A DNA stretch of 64,000 bases from Streptomyces flaveus. GTDB taxonomy: Bacteria; Actinomycetota; Actinomycetes; Streptomycetales; Streptomycetaceae. How positions within the stretch are numbered: the first letter of the stretch is position 1; the number at the start of each line of letters is the position of its first letter. The stretch lies in contig NZ_BMPQ01000033.1 in assembly GCF_014647675.1 (NCBI RefSeq), positions 35,146 through 99,145 of the forward strand, written 5' to 3'. The notes beneath the pieces were generated by a model, which was not told where the DNA came from, ran no database searches, and worked only from the letters and a program-made list of their open reading frames with translations. The position numbers were made by a program, and so were the translations under genes. This document shows, piece by piece, positions 6,893-14,192 of this stretch.

Positions 6893-7147
6893 ATGCGTGA
6901 GGGGACCCACCCGGCGTACGGCCCTGTCGTCTTCCGCGACCGTGCCGCCGACTACGCCTTTCTGACCCGCTCGACCATGACGAGCGAGAAGACGATCGAG
7001 TGGGAGGACGGCAACACCTACCCGGTCGTCGACGTCGAGATCTCGAACGTGAGCCATCCCTTCTATACGGGGACGGCCCGCGTGCTGGACACGGCGGGCC
7101 GTGTGGAGCGCTTCGAGAAGCGGTACGGCAAGCGCGAGGCCGGCTGA
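6893..7147 (+). CDS. rpmE2: 50S ribosomal protein L31 type B
   Basis: An 84-residue type B L31, the longer zinc-independent form, with no cysteine. Typical elements are MREGTHPAYGPVVFRD, AFLTRSTMTSEKTIEWEDG and SHPFYTGTARVLDTAGRVE. A GAGAGGAG ribosome site lies inside the end of rpmG. Its stop overlaps the start of the CobW-like gene. In zinc shortage it displaces the zinc-binding L31 and frees metal. Confidence 0.93.
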   Translation: MREGTHPAYGPVVFRDRAADYAFLTRSTMTSEKTIEWEDGNTYPVVDVEISNVSHPFYTGTARVLDTAGRVERFEKRYGKREAG

Positions 7148-8271
7148 TGCTGTCCGTCGCCATCGTCGGCGGACTGCACGCCGATGCCCGCAGAGCGGCC
7201 GTCGACCGGCTGCTCACGGACGTACCGGGGGCCGTCGCGCTGCACCATGACCTCGCGACGGCCGTGCAGGGCACGGTCGTTCGCACGATCCGCGACAGCG
7301 GCGGCCCGGTGTCGACCGGTGAGGCGCCGCTCGTCAACGACTGTGCGTGCTGTGCGCTGCGCGAGGACCTGGTGCCGGAGTTGGAGCGGCTCGCGGAGGA
7401 CGGGACGACGCGGCTCGCGGTCGTGGAGCTGTGGGAGTCGGTCGAGCCCAAGGCGATGGCCGAGGTGGTCGCGGGCGCCGGGCTCCGGCTGACCTGCGTG
7501 ATCACGGCGGTCGACCCCGCGCTGGTGCTGCCGTATCTCGGCAACGGCGACGACCTCGCGGAGGCGGGCCTCGCCGCTGCCGCCACCGACCAGCGCACCA
7601 TCGCCGACACGTTCGCGCGTCAGCTGGAGTACGCGCCCGTGCTCGCCGTCGCCGAGTCCGACGAGGCCGACGACGAGGACCGGGCGCTGCTGGCGCAACT
7701 CCATCCGACCGCCCGCCAAGTCCCGCTCGGCCACGGTGACTTGGCGGGTGCCGCACTGGCCGGCTTCGACGTGGAAGCCGCCGCTGCCGCCCAGCACCCG
7801 GCCTGTGCACTGCTGCCGGCCGAGGCGGACGAGTGCGGCGTCTCCACCCTCGTATGGCACCGTCGGCGTCCCTTCCACCCGGAGCGGCTGTACGCGGCGC
7901 TGGAGGACGTGACCTGCGCCGCGGCCCGTAGCCGCGGCCGGTTCTGGCTCGCCGACCGGCCCGACACGCTGCTGCACTGGGACGCGGCCGGGGGCGCCCT
8001 GTGCGTCGAGAACGCGGGCCCCTGGCTGGCCTCCCTGCCGGACGCGGCCTGGGAGATGGTGCCGCCGGTACGCCGCGCCGCGGCGGCCCTCGACTGGGAC
8101 CCGGAGCACGGCGACTGCTGCCAGCACCTGGTCTTCACGTCTCCGGGGCTGGACCGCGACGGCCTTGAACGGCTCCTCGAATCCTGCCTGTTGACCGACG
8201 CGGAGTACGCGGCGGGCCGCACCGCCTGGAAACAGCTCCCGCCCGCCTTCGACACCCTCCTGGAGATCTGA
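7147..8271 (+). CDS. CobW/COG0523-like zinc-homeostasis protein with degenerate P-loop
   Basis: A 374-residue protein of the CobW C-terminal/COG0523 type, the family of metal chaperone GTPases often found under Zur. The metal motif is present as NDCACCALRED (C66, C68, C69), and the C-terminal CobW domain is recognisable (VSTLVWHRRRPFHPERLYAAL, GRFWLADRP). The usual N-terminal Walker A GFLGAGKT is replaced by GGLHADARR, so GTP binding is doubtful. Start ATG 7147 overlaps the rpmE2 stop. It is probably a zinc-handling factor supporting the alternative ribosomal proteins; the altered P-loop suggests a non-GTPase variant. Confidence 0.82.
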   Translation: MLSVAIVGGLHADARRAAVDRLLTDVPGAVALHHDLATAVQGTVVRTIRDSGGPVSTGEAPLVNDCACCALREDLVPELERLAEDGTTRLAVVELWESVEPKAMAEVVAGAGLRLTCVITAVDPALVLPYLGNGDDLAEAGLAAAATDQRTIADTFARQLEYAPVLAVAESDEADDEDRALLAQLHPTARQVPLGHGDLAGAALAGFDVEAAAAAQHPACALLPAEADECGVSTLVWHRRRPFHPERLYAALEDVTCAAARSRGRFWLADRPDTLLHWDAAGGALCVENAGPWLASLPDAAWEMVPPVRRAAAALDWDPEHGDCCQHLVFTSPGLDRDGLERLLESCLLTDAEYAAGRTAWKQLPPAFDTLLEI

Positions 8272-8274
8272 CCC

Positions 8275-8508
8275 ATGCCCCGCAAGCCCGAACGCAAGCC
8301 CCAGAAGTCCCGCCCCAACCCCCTGGACGTGGCCGGGATCACGTACATCGACTACAAGGACACCGACCTGCTACGGAAGTTCATCTCGGACCGGGGCAAG
8401 ATCCGCAGCCGCCGCGTCACCCGGGTTTCTTCCCAGCAGCAGCGGCGGCTGGCCCGCGCGATCAAGAACGCACGGGAGATGGCACTGTTGCCGTACGCGT
8501 CACGGTAG
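8275..8508 (+). CDS. rpsR: 30S ribosomal protein S18, zinc-free paralogue
   Basis: A 77-residue S18 (MPRKPERKPQKSRPN...YIDYKDTDLLRKFISDRGKI) without cysteine, the C-minus type. It begins three bases after the CobW-like stop and ends the Zur-type unit; a strong hairpin follows at 8525-8566. Confidence 0.93.
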   Translation: MPRKPERKPQKSRPNPLDVAGITYIDYKDTDLLRKFISDRGKIRSRRVTRVSSQQQRRLARAIKNAREMALLPYASR

Positions 8509-8524
8509 CCACGCGCCACCCCAT

Positions 8525-8566
8525 CGGCCCTCCACCAGCGGTGTTCATGCCGTCGGTGGAGGGCCG
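8525..8566 (+). terminator. Terminator of the rpmG-rpsR unit
   Basis: A 12-bp perfect stem (CGGCCCTCCACC and its complement) with an 18-nt loop begins 17 bases after the rpsR stop. Confidence 0.65.
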
Positions 8567-8761
8567 CTGTCGTTGACGGGCAGTCAGTTCGGCGGCCGTT
8601 CAATGGAACACAAACCGTGCGGGATACGTCTGTTCCTACGTACGAGGGGTTCGACCGGCACGGGGCCGGAGGCCGCATGCGATGCGATCTCCGGGGCAGG
8701 CGCTGGGACAGCTGTCAACGTGTGAGGCGCGAGTGAGTGCTGTAACCGCAGGACCACCGCG

Positions 8762-8809
8762 CGTGCACGTGCATCTGCCCATGCATCCGCACATGAAGAG
8801 GGCTATGAT
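8762..8809 (+). promoter_or_regulatory. DUF397 promoter with a 29-bp box shared with the ATPase gene
   Basis: In the 307-bp gap between rpsR and the DUF397 gene, a box at 8762-8790 matches 27 of 29 bases of the box at 9781-9753 on the other strand. The first 19 bases (CGTGCACGTGCATCTGCCC) are identical. It ends 13 bp before a -10-like TATGAT at 8804-8809 and so overlaps the expected -35. The rest of the gap shows nothing further. Confidence 0.65.
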
Positions 8810-8873
8810 CCGGGTCAGTTGACCACCGCATCACTGGCACCAAAACGCCAACTGCGCCACTGGGGAGCGACCT

Positions 8874-9116
8874 GTGGACCACGACGTGTACAACGGCATG
8901 GCTGCCACGGAGCTGAATGGGGCGGCCTGGCAGAAGAGCAGGCACAGCAATTCCCAGGGCTCCTGTGTGGAGTTCGCCCGGCTGCCCGGAGGCGAGGTGG
9001 CGGTGCGCAACTCGCGCTTCCCGGACGGGCCCGCGCTCGTCTACACGCGCGCCGAGATCGAGGCCATGCTCCTGGGCATCAAGGACGGCGAGTTCGACCA
9101 CCTGGTGGGCAACTGA
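8874..9116 (+). CDS. DUF397 protein of a WhiJ-type locus
   Basis: An 80-residue DUF397 protein starting with GTG after a GGGGAG ribosome site. The signature is AAWQKSRHSNSQGSCVEFA, then GGEVAVRNSRFPDGPALVY and a C-terminal EIEAMLLGIKDGEFDHLV helix. It is convergent with the ATPase gene at 9183-9680; the HTH-DUF5753 gene lies beyond that. In known WhiJ systems the small protein modulates the HTH regulator. Its promoter shares a 29-bp box with the ATPase gene. Confidence 0.88.
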   Translation: MDHDVYNGMAATELNGAAWQKSRHSNSQGSCVEFARLPGGEVAVRNSRFPDGPALVYTRAEIEAMLLGIKDGEFDHLVGN

Positions 9117-9151
9117 GGGCGATCGCCCTCTTGCGCACCGTAACGCGCGTA

Positions 9152-9181
9152 GAACCGCGGCGCGAAAAAGCGCCGCGGTTC
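9152..9181. terminator. Perfect hairpin between convergent genes
   Basis: A 12-bp perfect stem GAACCGCGGCGC with loop GAAAAA and its complement lies 35 bases after the DUF397 stop and ends one base before the ATPase stop codon; it can terminate both transcripts. Confidence 0.75.
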
Positions 9182-9182
9182 C

Positions 9183-9680
9183 TCAGCCGGCCGACTGGAG
9201 CCGGAACAGCGCCCACACGACCTTGCCGTTGAGCGTGCCCGCGAGCGGGTGCCACCCCCAGCTGTCGGCGAACGAGTCCACCAGGAACAGGCCGCGTCCC
9301 GACTCCGCCGAGAAGTCGTCCGAGTCGCGCGCCACCGGACTGTCGTGACTGGGATCGCGCACGGCGCACACGAGTCTCCCGGTCCAGTGCATCAAGTGCA
9401 GCCGCACGGGCGGACCGAACTCGGACCCGCGTGGGGTGTCCGCGGGCAGCGCATGCCGCAGCGCGTTGGTGACGAGTTCGGAGACGACCAGGCACACGTC
9501 GTCGAAGCGGTCGCCTATGTCCCACTCGTCCAGAGTTCCGCGCGTGAACTTCCGTGCGTCGCGCACCGCTTCGTAGCGGGCGGGCAGAGCACAAGAAGCG
9601 GCGTTGGACACGGCCGCGGGATCCAGTGGCGGAAGCCCCTGCCGTAACGGCTCGAGCATGGTCGATCCATTCGTCCCCAT
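9183..9680 (-). CDS. ATP-binding protein, anti-sigma-kinase-like (AbaA-type), with a TTA codon
   Basis: A 165-residue HATPase_c_2 protein. The GHKL ATP-binding boxes are visible: N box VVSELVTNALRHA, G1 CAVRDPSHDSPV, and G2 AESGRGLFLVDSFADSWGW. Such single-domain ATPases resemble SpoIIAB/RsbW anti-sigma kinases and are standard third members of WhiJ/DUF397 loci. ATG 9680 (MGTNGSTMLEPL) was chosen because GGGAG precedes it at about eight bases. Leucine 12 is encoded by TTA (9647-9645), so translation should need the bldA tRNA and occur late in development. Its promoter region carries the shared 29-bp box. Confidence 0.85.
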   Translation of the reverse strand: MGTNGSTMLEPLRQGLPPLDPAAVSNAASCALPARYEAVRDARKFTRGTLDEWDIGDRFDDVCLVVSELVTNALRHALPADTPRGSEFGPPVRLHLMHWTGRLVCAVRDPSHDSPVARDSDDFSAESGRGLFLVDSFADSWGWHPLAGTLNGKVVWALFRLQSAG

Positions 9681-10010
9681 GCGAGGCACTCCCGGGATTC
9701 GCGGTCGTTGCGATGCAGCGGTGGCGCGAGACCATGGTTCCGAATGCTTTCGGCAGATGCAAGGGCAGATGCACGTGCACGTGCCTGAATTGGACCTTGA
9801 CGTACCACTTCTTGCTCATTTTTTCCGCCAACTTCTTGCAGTTTTCTTACCCCTGGCTTCCCTCCGACCTCTCTCTGGCTGGTCTTCTCCTTGCAATTTC
9901 CTGTGCAACTGCCCTGGAGGTCTTGCCGTTTGTGTAACCGAACGAGTACACCGTGGAGTGTTTTAGTGGCAGACTGCGGCCCCTGAAGACAGTTGGGGAG
10001 GCTGACGAAC
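9681..10010. promoter_or_regulatory. Divergent control region of the ATPase and HTH genes
   Basis: This 330-bp gap is A/T-richer than its surroundings, mainly at 9800-9950. At 9753-9781 it holds, on the minus strand, the copy of the 29-bp box found before the DUF397 gene, 73 bp upstream of the ATPase start. GGCAGATGC appears twice as a direct repeat (9752, 9764). No further coding signal is seen; the HTH promoter cannot be placed with confidence. Confidence 0.55.
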
Positions 10011-10871
10011 GTGAGTGCGCAAGAGTCGGGATCGGTGGTACGACGTATGCTGCTCGGCTCGCAACTCAGGCGACTGCGGGAGTCGCGGGGGATCACGCGA
10101 GAGGCAGCCGGATACTCGATCCGGGCCTCCGAGTCGAAGATCAGCCGCATGGAATTGGGGAGGGTGAGCTTCAAAACGCGTGACGTCGAGGATCTGCTGA
10201 CGCTGTACGGCATCACCGACGAGACGGAGCGCAACTCACTGCTCTCCCTCGCCAAGGAGGCCAACGTCGCGGGCTGGTGGCACAGCTACTCGGACGTGCT
10301 GCCCACCTGGTTCCCGACCTACGTCGGCCTGGAGGGCGCCGCGTCCCTGATCCGGTCGTACGAAGTGCAGTTCGTGCACGGCCTGCTGCAGACCGAGGAG
10401 TACGCGCACGCGGTCGTCGAGCGCGGCATGAAGAACGCGAGCGTGGCCGACATCGACAAGCGCGTGGCGCTGCGCATGGAGCGCCAGAAGTACCTGCTGT
10501 CCGACAACGCCCCGGACTTCCATGTCGTACTCGACGAAGCGGCACTGCGACGTCCGTACGGCGACCGGGAAGTGATGCGGGGACAGCTCCAGCATCTGAT
10601 CAAGGTGTCCGAGCGGCCGAACGTACGGCTTCAGGTCATGCCGTTCAGCTTCGGCGGACACGCCGGCGAGAGCGGCGCCTTCACGGTGCTCACCTTCCCC
10701 GAGTCCGATCTGTCCGACGTGGTCTATCTGGAGCAGCTCACCAGCGCGCTGTATCTGGACAAGCAGGAGGACGTCACGCAGTACGGGAAGGCGATGCAGC
10801 AGCTCCAGGACGACAGCCCGGGGCCGAACGAGAGCCGGGACGTGCTGCGGGGTCTGCTGCAACTGTCCTGA
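10011..10871 (+). CDS. HTH XRE-family regulator with DUF5753 domain (WhiJ-like)
   Basis: A 286-residue regulator. Residues 15-75 form the HTH (LGSQLRRLRESRGITREAAG, then IRASESKISRMELGRVSF). DUF5753 follows with VQFVHGLLQTEEYAHAVV, ALRMERQKYLLSD, VVLDEAALRRPYGD and VRLQVMPFSFGGHAGE. GTG 10011 was chosen since GGAGG precedes it; the TTG at 9993 overlaps that ribosome site. With the ATPase and DUF397 genes it forms a complete WhiJ-type trio of the kind that controls aerial growth in streptomycetes. Confidence 0.88.
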   Translation: MSAQESGSVVRRMLLGSQLRRLRESRGITREAAGYSIRASESKISRMELGRVSFKTRDVEDLLTLYGITDETERNSLLSLAKEANVAGWWHSYSDVLPTWFPTYVGLEGAASLIRSYEVQFVHGLLQTEEYAHAVVERGMKNASVADIDKRVALRMERQKYLLSDNAPDFHVVLDEAALRRPYGDREVMRGQLQHLIKVSERPNVRLQVMPFSFGGHAGESGAFTVLTFPESDLSDVVYLEQLTSALYLDKQEDVTQYGKAMQQLQDDSPGPNESRDVLRGLLQLS

Positions 10872-11039
10872 AAGCCTTCACAGGTTCTCCAGCTTCTCCC
10901 CGGAGGGTTTTCCAAGTCCCTTCAAGTCCTTTGAAACACAAGTACGATGACGCGTGATCAGACCTTGACACGGATCGGGTTTCTGCGGGTGCCTGCCATG
11001 GGCGGGACCCGCCCCGGCAGTAAGGGATATGAGGGTCAC

Positions 11040-12500
11040 ATGTCGTCCTACTTCACGGACCTGGCTCAGCAGTACATCGACGGAGAGTGGCGTCCGGGGA
11101 CGGGGTCCTGGGACATCATCGACTTCAACCCGTACGACGGTGAGAAGCTGGCGTCGATCACCATAGCCACGGTCGACGAGGTGGATCAGGCCTACAAGGC
11201 CGCCGCCCGTGTCCAGAAGGAGTGGGCGGCGACCAACGCGTACGCGCGGCGCGGGGTGTTCGAGAAGGCCCTGCGGATCATCGAGGACCGCGAGCAGGAG
11301 ATCGCCGAGACGATCATCGCCGAGCTCGGCGGTACGCATCTGAAGGCGGGCTTCGAACTCCACCTCGCCAAGGAGTTCCTGCGCGAGGCGATCCATGTGG
11401 CGCTGCGTCCCGAGGGCCGGATCATTCCGTCGCCGGTCGACGGCAAGGAGAACCGCGTCTACCGCGTTCCGGTCGGCGTCGTCGGTGTGATCAGCCCCTT
11501 CAACTTCCCCTTCCTGCTGTCGCTGAAGTCCGTGGCGCCCGCCCTGGCGCTGGGCAACGCCGTGGTCCTCAAGCCGCACCAGAACACCCCGATCTGCGGT
11601 GGTTCCCTGGTCGCGAAGATCTTCGAGGACGCGGGGCTGCCGGCCGGCCTGCTGAACGTCGTGATCACCGACATCGCGGAGATCGGCGACGCATTCATCG
11701 AGCACCCGATCCCCAAGGTCATCTCCTTCACCGGCTCCGACAAGGTGGGCCGCCACGTCGCCACGGTCTGCGCCTCGCAGTTCAAGCGCGCCGTCCTCGA
11801 ACTCGGCGGCAACAGCGCGCTGGTGGTTCTCGACGACGCCGACATCGACTACGCGGTCGACGCGGCCGTCTTCAGCCGGTACGTGCACCAGGGCCAGGTC
11901 TGCATGGCCGCCAACCGTGTGCTGGTGGACCGCTCGATCGAGGCGGAGTTCACCGAGAAGTTCGTCGCCAAGGTGAAGACCCTGAAGGCGGGCGACCCGC
12001 GCGACCCGCAGACAGTCATCGGCCCGGTCATCAACTCCTCGCAGGCGGACGCCATTTCGGGCGCCGTCGACCAGGCGATCGCCGAGGGCGCCACCGCGCT
12101 CGTGCACGGCTCCACCACCGACAACCTCGTCGAGCCGAGCGTCCTGACGGGCCTGCCCGCCGACGCGGCGATCCTCCAGCAGGAGGTCTTCGGCCCGGTC
12201 GCGCTCCTCATCCCGTTCGACGGCGAGGAGGAGGCTGTACGCCTCGTCAACGACACCCCGTACGGCCTGAGCGGCGCCGTGCACACCGCCAACATCGAGC
12301 GCGGCGTCTCCTTCGCCAAGCAGATCGACACAGGCATGTTCCACGTGAACGACGGCACGGTCCACGACGAGCCGCTGGTCGCCTTCGGCGGCGAGAAGTC
12401 CTCCGGCATCGGCCGCCTGAACGGCGAGGCGACGGTCGAGGCGTTCACGACGCAGAAGTGGATCTCTGTGCAGCATGGGCGGAGCTTCTTTCCGTTCTGA
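11040..12500 (+). CDS. Aldehyde dehydrogenase (benzaldehyde/vanillin-type)
   Basis: A 486-residue NAD(P)-dependent aldehyde dehydrogenase of usual length. Visible motifs are the Rossmann entry ISPFNFPFLLSLKSVAP, the general base glutamate in VLELGGNSALVV (E254), the catalytic cysteine in VHQGQVCMAANRV (C288), and the C-terminal EVFGPVALLIPF. It most resembles benzaldehyde or vanillin dehydrogenases, so an aromatic aldehyde substrate is a guess. ATG 11040 follows a GAGGG site. It appears monocistronic, with a palindrome at 12521-12557 behind it. Confidence 0.88.
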   Translation: MSSYFTDLAQQYIDGEWRPGTGSWDIIDFNPYDGEKLASITIATVDEVDQAYKAAARVQKEWAATNAYARRGVFEKALRIIEDREQEIAETIIAELGGTHLKAGFELHLAKEFLREAIHVALRPEGRIIPSPVDGKENRVYRVPVGVVGVISPFNFPFLLSLKSVAPALALGNAVVLKPHQNTPICGGSLVAKIFEDAGLPAGLLNVVITDIAEIGDAFIEHPIPKVISFTGSDKVGRHVATVCASQFKRAVLELGGNSALVVLDDADIDYAVDAAVFSRYVHQGQVCMAANRVLVDRSIEAEFTEKFVAKVKTLKAGDPRDPQTVIGPVINSSQADAISGAVDQAIAEGATALVHGSTTDNLVEPSVLTGLPADAAILQQEVFGPVALLIPFDGEEEAVRLVNDTPYGLSGAVHTANIERGVSFAKQIDTGMFHVNDGTVHDEPLVAFGGEKSSGIGRLNGEATVEAFTTQKWISVQHGRSFFPF

Positions 12501-12520
12501 GGCCCGGCTTCGATGATCGA

Positions 12521-12557
12521 CAGTCATGCACCCAGGTGCACACTGGGTGCATGACTG
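12521..12557. promoter_or_regulatory. 15-bp perfect inverted repeat after the dehydrogenase
   Basis: CAGTCATGCACCCAG, a 7-nt spacer GTGCACA and the exact complement. It begins 21 bases after the dehydrogenase stop, and the right arm contains the ATG of a small reading frame at 12551. It could be a terminator or an operator over a leaderless start; there is no U tract. Confidence 0.5.
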
Positions 12558-12715
12558 CTGCGCTGGAGGACCTCGAGGACGCGCTGGCTCTCGCCCGTCT
12601 GGAGCGTGACCGCGCTCTCGGTCGCACCGAGCCCCCCGTACCGCATGGCGATGCCCGCCGCGCCCTGCTCGAAGCGGCGGGGAGGAGCGAGCAGATTGGC
12701 CGTGCGCCCATGTGA
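12551..12715 (+). CDS. Small reading frame, possible gene remnant
   Basis: A 54-residue frame MTAALEDLEDALALARLERD, followed by RALGRTEPPVPHGDARRALL. It is strongly helical and looks like the N-terminus of a longer protein that stops early. The ATG sits inside the palindrome at 12521-12557, with no ribosome site, so expression would have to be leaderless. It may be a true small protein, a decayed gene, or chance. Confidence 0.3.
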   Translation: MTAALEDLEDALALARLERDRALGRTEPPVPHGDARRALLEAAGRSEQIGRAPM

Positions 12716-12839
12716 TCTGGCCGTCAGGGCTGTCGAGGCCATGTGAAATTCGTCGGGCCTTGCGGACAGAATCTGACCTATATGGCCCATAGCTTCGTCG
12801 GTGTCAGACCAGAGGCATACCGACGAAAGGCGGCCGGTC

Positions 12840-13388
12840 ATGGTTGCTCACGTTTCCCCTGAGGCGCACGGTGATGAGCGTGGGGCGCTGCTCTCCTTTC
12901 TGGAGGAGCAGCGCGGAGGCATCCGGCGGGCGGTGCTCGGGTTGACGGAGGAGCAGGCGGCTTCGCGGCCCAGTGTCAGTGAGTTGTCGCTCGCGGGGCT
13001 GGTCAAGCATGTTGCCGAGATCGAGCAGGGGTGGATCGCGCGGGCCAGGCGGGAGGCCCCCGCGGTCCACCGGGACGAGTCGAACTGGCACGAGTGTTTC
13101 CGGCTCGCGGGTGACGAGACGCTTGAGTCGCAGCTCGCGTACTGGGAGAAGGTCGCGGCCGAGACGGAAGCGTTCATCCGGTCGGTGCCCAGCCTCGACG
13201 ACACCTTCTTGCTGCCGAAGACGTCCTGGAATCCGAAGGATGAATGGCTCTCCATGCGCTGGCTGTGCCTGCACCTGATCCGCGAGACGGCCCGGCATGC
13301 CGGTCACGCCGACATCATCCGCGAGTCCCTGGACGGGAAGACGGCCTTCGAGCTCGTCGCTCTGGAGCAGGGCACGAGCTGGGGCTGA
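12840..13388 (+). CDS. DinB/DUF664 family protein
   Basis: A 182-residue four-helix protein of the DinB superfamily (DUF664 type, many of which are mycothiol-dependent enzymes). The three metal-ligand histidines are plausible: H in LAGLVKHVAEIEQGW, and two in RETARHAGHADIIRE. The sequence LLSFLEEQRGGIRRAVLGL starts the first helix. Start ATG 12840 is used; TTCGTCGGT/ACCGACGAA arms at 12794-12802 and 12829-12837 form a leader hairpin just before it. The stop is followed after 24 bases by the PadR gene. Substrate unknown. Confidence 0.82.
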   Translation: MVAHVSPEAHGDERGALLSFLEEQRGGIRRAVLGLTEEQAASRPSVSELSLAGLVKHVAEIEQGWIARARREAPAVHRDESNWHECFRLAGDETLESQLAYWEKVAAETEAFIRSVPSLDDTFLLPKTSWNPKDEWLSMRWLCLHLIRETARHAGHADIIRESLDGKTAFELVALEQGTSWG

Positions 13389-13412
13389 CCCGTGCGGTTC
13401 TACGCTGGCCCC

Positions 13413-14054
13413 ATGTCAGCGATCCGTCTTCTCGTTCTCGGTGCCGTCCGTCAGCACGGCCGGGCCCACGGCTACCAGGTGCGCAACGACCTGGAGTACT
13501 GGGGCGCGCACGAGTGGTCCAACGCCAAGCCGGGCTCGATCTACCACGCGCTCAAGCAGATGGCGAAGCAAGGCCTGCTGCACGCGCACGAGATCGCGCC
13601 CTCCACGGCCGGCGGCCCGCCGCGCACCGAGTACGAGATCACGGAGAAGGGCACCGAGGAGTTCCTCACGCTGCTTCGCGGATCCCTGACCGCGTACGAC
13701 CAGAGGCCGGACGTGCTCTCGGCCGCGCTCGGCTTCATGGTCGACCTGGACCGTGAGGAGGTCCTCGAACTCCTCGAGGAGCGAGTGCTCGCCATAGAGG
13801 AGTGGCGCAAAGCCGTCACCGAGTACTACACGCCCGAGGACGGCCCCGAACAGCTCGGCCACATCGGCGAGATCATGAACTTCTGGGTCCACTCGGCCGA
13901 CACGGGCGCCGAGTGGACCCGCGGCCTGATCGAGCGGATCCGAGGCGGGGCGTACACCTTCGCGGGCGAGGGGGAACCGTTCGTGGGGGTGCTCGCGGAG
14001 GGCCAGGAGAATCCGTACGCGACGGGGGAGCGGCATGCGGGGGACGCGCGCTGA
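13413..14054 (+). CDS. PadR family transcriptional regulator
   Basis: A 213-residue PadR protein: winged-helix residues 1-80 (AIRLLVLGAVRQHGRAHGY, WSNAKPGSIYHALKQMAKQG, RTEYEITEKGTEEF) and a C-terminal helical dimer domain. ATG 13413 is preceded by TACGCT and six bases, the pattern of a leaderless start, and by no ribosome site. The next genes encode an ABC exporter whose promoter carries two TAGTCAA-type palindromes, so this is probably its repressor. The inducer is likely a toxic compound that the exporter removes. Confidence 0.85.
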   Translation: MSAIRLLVLGAVRQHGRAHGYQVRNDLEYWGAHEWSNAKPGSIYHALKQMAKQGLLHAHEIAPSTAGGPPRTEYEITEKGTEEFLTLLRGSLTAYDQRPDVLSAALGFMVDLDREEVLELLEERVLAIEEWRKAVTEYYTPEDGPEQLGHIGEIMNFWVHSADTGAEWTRGLIERIRGGAYTFAGEGEPFVGVLAEGQENPYATGERHAGDAR

Positions 14055-14101
14055 GTCGGCGAGTCGGGCGTGTGGGGTCGAGCGCGCTCGGTCGGCTGGG
14101 G

Positions 14102-14171
14102 TTAATCAAGTTTGACTAATTGACTCGGTGGGCATACCCTTCACGGGCAAGCTACTAGTCAAGTTTGACTA
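14102..14171 (+). promoter_or_regulatory. ABC exporter promoter with two PadR-type operators
   Basis: TAGTCAA-GT-TTGACTA, a perfect 16-bp inverted repeat, lies at 14156-14171. A second copy with one mismatch lies at about 14103-14118. The first contributes the -35 TTGACT (14112-14117), which is 17 bp from a -10 TACCCT (14135-14140). The two copies therefore bracket the transcription start near 14147. GGAGGGAG precedes the ATG at 14193. Confidence 0.7.
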
Positions 14172-14192
14172 AGCTGTACCGGAGGGAGCCGG

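Noticed and set aside
10878..12527. 549-codon frame opposite the aldehyde dehydrogenase gene
   Set aside because: Shadow of the dehydrogenase; no domain and no ribosome site.
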